Shown: positions 63,858 to 64,000 of the stretch, piece by piece | How positions within the stretch are numbered: position 1 is the stretch's first letter | How the letters are laid out: each line of letters opens with the position of its first letter | The notes under the pieces: generated by a model | The model's database searches: none | The model's input: the letters and a program-made list of their open reading frames with translations, nothing else | What the model was told of the DNA's origin: nothing | Origin: Chlorobiota bacterium | GTDB taxonomy: Bacteria > Bacteroidota > Ignavibacteria > OLB7 | DNA length: 64,000 bases | Reading direction: 5' to 3' | NCBI GenBank assembly: GCA_028287785.1 | Contig: JAQBOZ010000028.1 | Span: forward strand, 419,626-483,625 | Made by a program: the position numbers and the translations under genes

Positions 63858-64000
63858 AGTAGTAGACGCCACTCGGCAGCTCGCCGGCATTCCAGGACAC
63901 ATGATGATCGCCACCGGTCATCATGCCATCCGCGAGGGTGGCAACGCGATCACCCTGTGCATTGAAGACCCCGAGATCCACATGTCCCCCCGATCCAAGC
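63802..64000 (-). CDS. T9SS-sorted secreted protein, C-terminal fragment
   Basis: Sixty-five codons and a TAG stop at the window's right edge, open to the boundary. The sequence is the end of a type A T9SS sorting domain: LGSGGHVDLGVFNAQGDRVA, HHVSWNAGELPSGVYYCRIVSG and the basic/hydrophobic end STRMLVLAK. It closely resembles the ends of the two cargo proteins before it, so this is probably a third consecutive paralog. The final 57 bases are duplicated just downstream. Confidence 0.85.
   Translation of the reverse strand, partial: LGSGGHVDLGVFNAQGDRVATLADGMMTGGDHHVSWNAGELPSGVYYCRIVSGTWTSTRMLVLAK

Overview
This window is a GC-rich (roughly 60%) bacterial chromosome segment. The best phylogenetic clue is four large secreted proteins that end in a Por-secretion (type IX, T9SS) C-terminal sorting domain. 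T9SS is confined to the Bacteroidota/Chlorobiota (FCB) group. Further clues are DUF5686/carboxypeptidase-regulatory outer-membrane proteins, a fused alpha-beta 2-oxoacid dehydrogenase E1 and a B12-dependent ribonucleotide reductase. A deep Chlorobiota/Kapabacteria-like lineage is my inference; no rRNA or tRNA is visible to settle it.

Layout. 1-1440: 5' part of nrdJ on the minus strand. 2.0-4.8 kb: a YjbR-like gene, a cNMP-binding/DUF1003 membrane protein, then a control locus made of a 62-codon minus-strand ORF with its own terminator, a divergent XRE regulator and a UmuD-like S24 peptidase. 5.0-12.8 kb (plus): central metabolism (fused E1; transketolase-rpiB) around a DUF5686 outer-membrane protein. 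12.9-21.2 kb: sparse, with a DUF3078-like porin, two Cys-rich secreted proteins, an ECF-type sigma factor and a LuxR-type regulator, separated by long stretches without genes. 21.3-26.5 kb (minus): a FIST / multi-PAS histidine kinase / receiver / sigma54-activator operon. 26.7-29.7 kb: the first T9SS cargo protein. 29.8-37.3 kb (minus): small enzymes (YciI-like, Nudix, alpha/beta hydrolase, two methyltransferases), secreted proteins and a second DUF5686 protein. 37.5-41.6 kb: two convergent helicases. 41.7-51.3 kb (minus): PAP2-like, GNAT, GH38 mannosidase, nucleotidyltransferase, phosphoesterase, YcaQ-type glycosylase and an M15-like peptidase. 51.5-57.1 kb: ligA, an FMN azoreductase, an orphan sugar-type ABC permease and an outer-membrane barrel. 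57.3-64.0 kb (minus): three consecutive T9SS cargo genes, the last cut by the window end.

The non-coding DNA is unusually structured. There are three copies of a ~100-bp element (family A) that abut stop codons, four copies or part-copies of a fold-back element with TAGTGAC-type inverted ends (family B), perfect palindromes at several gene ends, and a ~104-bp tandem duplication at the 3' end of the last T9SS gene. Two GTACA-N6-TGTAC sites lie beside the LuxR-type gene and upstream of a Cys-rich secreted gene. Nested inverted repeats lie between the XRE gene and the small ORF. I see no CRISPR array, no insertion-sequence transposase and no tRNA or rRNA.
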